Position numbers and translations under genes: made by a program. The notes under the pieces are model-generated. The model made no database searches. It saw only the letters and a program-made list of their open reading frames with translations, and was not told where the DNA came from. From Clitoria ternatea (lineage: Eukaryota; Streptophyta; Magnoliopsida; Fabales; Fabaceae): DNA of 64,000 bases. Shown in pieces: positions 60,551 to 64,000 of this stretch. The stretch lies in the NCBI GenBank assembly GCA_037962975.1, contig CM075670.1:231068242-231132241 (forward strand), read 5' to 3'. Position 1 is the stretch's first letter. Every line of letters begins with the position of its first letter.

Positions 60551-61002
60551 AAAATGGATCTTATCATTACAGGTCTATGTAATTTCTATAATTATACCCA
60601 AAAATGGAATTTTTGGAGTATTTTAAACCATCCATAAAGTATTTTATTCATTGATTAATACTAACAGATCTTCCATACTTTAAAATTTACAAAATAGAGC
60701 TATTATTAAAAACAGGATGTTACAAGAATGGTAAATCCAAATCCCAGTTTTTACAATCTATTATTTCGTGTATCTTAATTACATTACTTTTTATGCATTT
60801 TCTGTATTATGTTCTTAAATCAATACCATGAAAACAACTTCTTAAATCTACCATAATAGTTTGAATTCATTTTAACAGGATCCTCTGTGGGAACGACATC
60901 TATTCTCTTAAACATATACTACATCGATAATGGTTCACTTCTAGTTAAAACTGTCCATCAAGTTATTTTACATACGAATTAATCAAAACAGTAACAAGTT
61001 TT

Positions 61003-61020
61003 TGGCGCCGTTACCGGGGA
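61003..61020 (+). other. Athila-type primer-binding site
   Basis: TGGCGCCGTTACCGGGGA, one base from the common Athila/Calypso form. It sits seven bases after the LTR end and shows a plus-strand Athila element once continued to the right. Confidence 0.8.
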
Positions 61021-61094
61021 TTTTGTAGTTATTTTATATGCGAATCAATCAAAACATTTTAACAAGTTATTTTGCAGTTCAAACAACGTAGTCA

Positions 61095-61217
61095 ATGCAA
61101 CAACAAGTAATAACAAGATGTGATTTCTGTGGAGGCGATCATCCAAATGGTTATTGCGGATGGATCACAAGAGGCGATCATCCCAATGCTGTTCCGAGAC
61201 GACTCTTCATCCCATAG
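61095..61217 (+). pseudogene. Athila gag N-terminal fragment with zinc-knuckle-like motif
   Basis: ATG at 61095 opens 40 codons ending at TAG 61215-61217. It begins MQQQVITRCDFCGGDHP and carries C-x2-C-x3-H-x4-C, the short zinc motif near the N-terminus of Athila-type gag. GGCGATCATCC is present twice (61132, 61172), giving GDHPN twice in the protein, perhaps a small duplication. The rest of gag is missing: sequence changes character after about 61260. The position directly after the primer-binding site supports the call. Confidence 0.55.
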
Positions 61218-61339
61218 GTATTGTGGCTGCATACACATTGCAGTGACTATGTAATTGTTGTAACCTTATAGGAATGAGGCATCATCCTATAAGTTGGATG
61301 CAGCAATTCAACAGTCGGGCAGGTGAGGTTGTAGCTGCT

Positions 61340-62821
61340 TATGGTGAGGGTGAGTCTATCGGACCGTTTCGAGTGAAAATGAAAACTGTATTGAGTGGGA
61401 AGTAATTGTTAGTGTATCAAAATATGGATAGAAGGTTTGTTTAACCTTGATATGTTTACTTCCGAGAGAATCAGAGGTTAATGGGTATGAATTGGCTATT
61501 AAAATAGTGATTGGTTATTGGAATAGATGGGTGATCAGTAAGGTGAGAATTTACTCGGGAAAGATTAGTATATTCTGAGTGAATGAAATTGGAGATAATT
61601 CTGAGTGAAATCTTTCTGGAAGAAAGAATCACTGAGTGAAGTTATGATGTTCCGAGTGAAACATCGTTTTGGAAGTTATTACTGAGTTAAGGAACTGTGT
61701 CCGAAGGACACTTCTGTGTTAGATGAAATCCGTGTGAAAATATTTTCGAGTGGTATGACTTTTGGAGTGTGTGCCTCGGAGTATGATATGTAATACTTTT
61801 GTGTGGAATGGTACCGTATAGGACTTGAAATAGGTAAACTTCTGAGTGAATGGCTCCCAGGGGGAATAGATACCCGAGAGGTAGATTTATTCATATTTGT
61901 GTTCGGGTTGATGTTTAGAGTTACTAAGTTTGAACTCAGATTTGTAATTGATGTAGGCTTGAATGCCGAGTGAGAATTTTGTAAGTGGAAGGATTTCTGG
62001 GTGAGAATTGCCCTTAAACCCTGAACAACCCTTTGATTGAGAGATCCGAGTGACATTCTCTGGGTGTAGGCATGGAATTAGCCGAATGAATGGTTAGAAA
62101 TATAAGGATTTGAGAACCGAGTGTGGTGCCCGTACGAGGTAAACCCAGGCAAACTGTGCTAATTGAAGCACTTGGGGAACTCTTTTGAGTGTTTGGCTCG
62201 GTATTGTCAAGGTATATTATGGTTTAAGGAAGAGATTTAGTGGTCGGATGTGGAATATCCGAGGATTTAATCCGAGATAAATCGGTCGGTAGTGAGTATT
62301 ATAGGGAATCGGTAATGTTGTTTACCGACTAGATTCTTCCCAACTGGTTAGTTAATACCCAGAATGTGTCTCATGTGACATGATTTTAAGCCTATGCTCT
62401 GTGTAGGTACTTAATTGAGCCGAGTGACTCCTTTGAGTTGGGGAATCTGATGGTGAAAGTACACCGATTGGTGTTGAAGGTATATGGCCAAGTGGCCAAA
62501 GAACTAGTGGTACCATTGCGTATGGTGAGTTGGCAGAGTTAAATGGGGTAACTTGTACGCTTTAGAAATTGGATTCCCAAATATATTGAATTCTATGATA
62601 AGGTTGTAATCAGGTAGGACCTGACTTTAGTGTTTTGCCGACTGGAATTGTGGGGCGGTCGGTAAACCGCTTGAGAGGTGATTATACCGAATAGAATTGT
62701 GAACCGGACGGTAAATGCTTGGGAAGCATAGATGTGTAATTGTTTAGAGTGACATGACACTGATATTCTGAGCAGTTTATTGAGGCATGTATATGTTTGA
62801 ATTTCGAGGACGAAATTCTTT
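61340..62821 (+). other. 3' non-coding spacer of plus-strand gypsy E4, CCGAGTG-rich
   Basis: No open frame of note. CCGAGTGA, TGAGTGAA and CGGTCGGTAA-type motifs recur. It runs into the polypurine tract and LTR of E4. The part before 61340 that would hold pol is absent, so E4 is truncated on the left. Confidence 0.55.
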
Positions 62822-62836
62822 AAAGGTGGGGAGAAA
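62822..62836 (+). other. Polypurine tract of E4
   Basis: AAAGGTGGGGAGAAA after GAGGACGAAATTCTTT, the usual lead-in to the 3' LTR of Tekay-type elements. Confidence 0.8.
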
Positions 62837-64000
62837 TGTAACATCCCGATTTTTAATTAATTACCGGGTGTGGTTAAATTCAGGATTAAGGTTATGGACT
62901 GATTAAGTTAATGGTTAATTAGAATTTAATGGCCAATTAAGCTAAATGTGGAATAATGATAATTATAATAAGAAGTGACCATTGTGCCCTTGGTGGTGTT
63001 TAGAGGAACTCCGGTTCCTTCTCCCTCTCTTTTCATTAATGCATGCTGGTGGTTTTGGAGGCTACAGTCCTCTCTCTCTTCCCTCTCCCTTTAATCACGC
63101 TGGTTGTGATGTGATGGCTGAGAGAATTAGCATTAAATGTAGATGGGATTGCATTAATATGGATGGAATATTGATTGAAATGGAGCAGACGCTGGCTGTG
63201 TGGTGATAAGGCTTCAGCACACATTTCCCTTCTCATTCTTATCATTTCTCCTTGGTGTATGTTCGGAAGTGAGGAGATGCTTCTTCTTCTTCTTCTTCTT
63301 CTTCTTCTTCTTCTTCCTGAAGCTTCTGCTTCTTCTCCTTCACTCTTCGTCTTCTTCATCTTCTTCCACTCAACGCTATGCAGAGCCAAGTGGGAAGTGG
63401 AATACGAAAAGGAACAGCATGGTGGCTGAGAGACATCTGTTGGTGCATGTTCTGATAAGAGAAACGCTCCTCCTTCTCTCTAGAACTCTCTGAAGCTTTT
63501 GTTTCTTCTTCCCTGATTCTTCTTCTTCTGTTGATGGGGCTGTATGAGGCTCGGTTTGGGGAGCCTGTTGCAGTGTGGGGTTGCCTCGGGAGTTGTGGAA
63601 GATGGTCCACTGTTGTGAGGCAAAGCTGCATGTGATGAAGAAGGCGTGGATGGGTGCTTGGAAGCTGGATGTTCTTCACTGTTGGGTAAGGATAGAGTTG
63701 AGCCTTGGAGGCTTTGATGCTCGAGTGGAGACAGAGTTGGCTCTCCAAGCTGCGAGCAGAGTGTTGATGGCTGAAAGCCGAGCAGAGTGTTGTTGTTGGT
63801 TGGAGGCCGAGTCGTTCTGTTGAGAATATGTGACCGAGTGAGGGTCGGTCTATGTTGTAAGCTCATGGGGCTTCTGGAAGCTTCATTCCAGGTAGGGGGC
63901 TGACTTGCATTTTAAATGTATGGTTTATGGACGGGTTCCGGGTGGTTTTGCTTAAATATTGTTGTGTTTGTTTGAAATATGTTGATTTATGTGTGGTGAT
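62837..64000 (+). mobile_element. 3' LTR of gypsy E4, cut by window edge
   Basis: Begins TGTAACATCCCG right after the polypurine tract and runs beyond the window. Contains a (CTT)n microsatellite at 63280-63316 and a CT-rich leader-like stretch to about 63530. Arg-rich and Leu-rich ORFs here are products of that microsatellite. Confidence 0.8.
63280..63316. repeat. (CTT)n microsatellite
   Basis: Twelve or so perfect CTT units in a row in the E4 LTR. Confidence 0.95.

Larger units (their letters stand above)
48229..60724 (-). mobile_element. E3: older Tekay chromovirus, complete ends
   Basis: A 12,496-bp element between TSDs AGAAT (48224-48228 and 60725-60729). In minus-strand order: LTR, primer-binding site, decayed gag-pol, polypurine tract, LTR. 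The proteins are close to E2, but the LTR arrays are unrelated to those of E2. It is inserted in the Athila LTR. Confidence 0.95.
56597..60724 (-). mobile_element. E3 5' LTR (4128 bp)
   Basis: Same ends as the 3' LTR. It keeps the 563-bp segment (57331-57893) missing from the 3' LTR. Includes a 63-bp repeat (57109-57275), 180-190 bp body units (about 57820-58940), a palindrome doublet region (59490-59582) and a CACTCGG array (59390-60550). Confidence 0.95.
46866..60996 (+). mobile_element. Athila-type 5' LTR, split by E3
   Basis: It starts TGATAAATGTCCAAATTGCA directly after Helitron coding sequence and ends GTAACA at 60996, seven bases before an Athila-type primer-binding site (61003-61020). 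Without E3 it is 46866-48228 plus 60730-60996, about 1.63 kb. It contains CGCTTGAGCG palindrome doublets (47124-47660) and no gene. The left boundary is by comparison with family starts and could be a few bases off. Confidence 0.75.

Noticed and set aside
63036..63493. Arg-rich and Leu/Phe-rich ORFs on both strands
   Set aside because: They translate the (CTT)n microsatellite in the E4 LTR.
46866..64000. Helicase half of the Helitron further right
   Set aside because: No PIF1-like motifs were found; everything right of 46866 is LTR retrotransposon sequence.
1..64000. tRNA, rRNA or other structured RNA genes
   Set aside because: No convincing tRNA or rRNA sequence was noticed by eye on either strand; a covariance-model scan was not possible.

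Overview
The window is plant nuclear DNA made almost entirely of nested LTR retrotransposons, with a decayed Helitron and a relic of a two-domain B3 gene between them. No intact host gene was recognised. The mix of a SIRE-type Ty1/copia element with an envelope-like ORF, Tekay chromoviruses, a Tat-lineage Ty3/gypsy with an antisense extra ORF, and an Athila LTR suggests a dicot. A legume is the best guess, but the sequence alone does not prove it.

Layout. 1-4396 is the gag start and 5' LTR of a minus-strand Tekay-like element (E0). It is inserted into the 3' LTR of a minus-strand SIRE-type copia (4397 to about 10095: LTR remnant, envelope-like ORF, decayed pol). That copia is joined head to head with a plus-strand Tat-lineage gypsy (about 10100-22729: PR, RT, RNase H, second RNase H, INT, antisense extra ORF, 3' LTR). 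The Tat element itself carries three solo LTRs: SIRE-like (13337-14858), Tat-like (16950-17678, perfect target-site duplication, TSD) and Ogre-like (20631-21980, holding a tiny 44-codon gene). Then come an AT-rich tandem repeat (22735-24030), another solo LTR (24036-26699), a B3-domain pseudogene (27130-28444) and a plus-strand Helitron replicase pseudogene (about 29600-46865). The Helitron is split by a very young Tekay chromovirus, E2 (31782-43129, TSD CATTA). An Athila LTR (46866-60996) truncates the Helitron and is itself split by an older Tekay relative, E3 (48229-60724, TSD AGAAT). The right end holds an Athila primer-binding site and gag fragment, then the 3' spacer and 3' LTR of a plus-strand gypsy (E4, to 64000).

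The most unusual signal is in the LTRs. Short CG-containing palindromes (TGAATCGATTCA, TAATCGATTA, CGCTTGAGCG and others) occur as doublets 20-22 bp apart, and the doublets recur every 50-72 bp. This is seen in elements of different superfamilies with different palindrome cores, and with the same core and the same 71-72 bp super-period in a copia LTR, a copia internal spacer and a gypsy LTR. In E3 the two LTRs differ by one 42-bp doublet unit. Other LTRs here hold an exact 18-bp array (E2) or a strand-polarised CACTCGG array (E3 and E4). E2 and E3 have closely related proteins but entirely different arrays, as if this LTR compartment is exchanged as a cassette.
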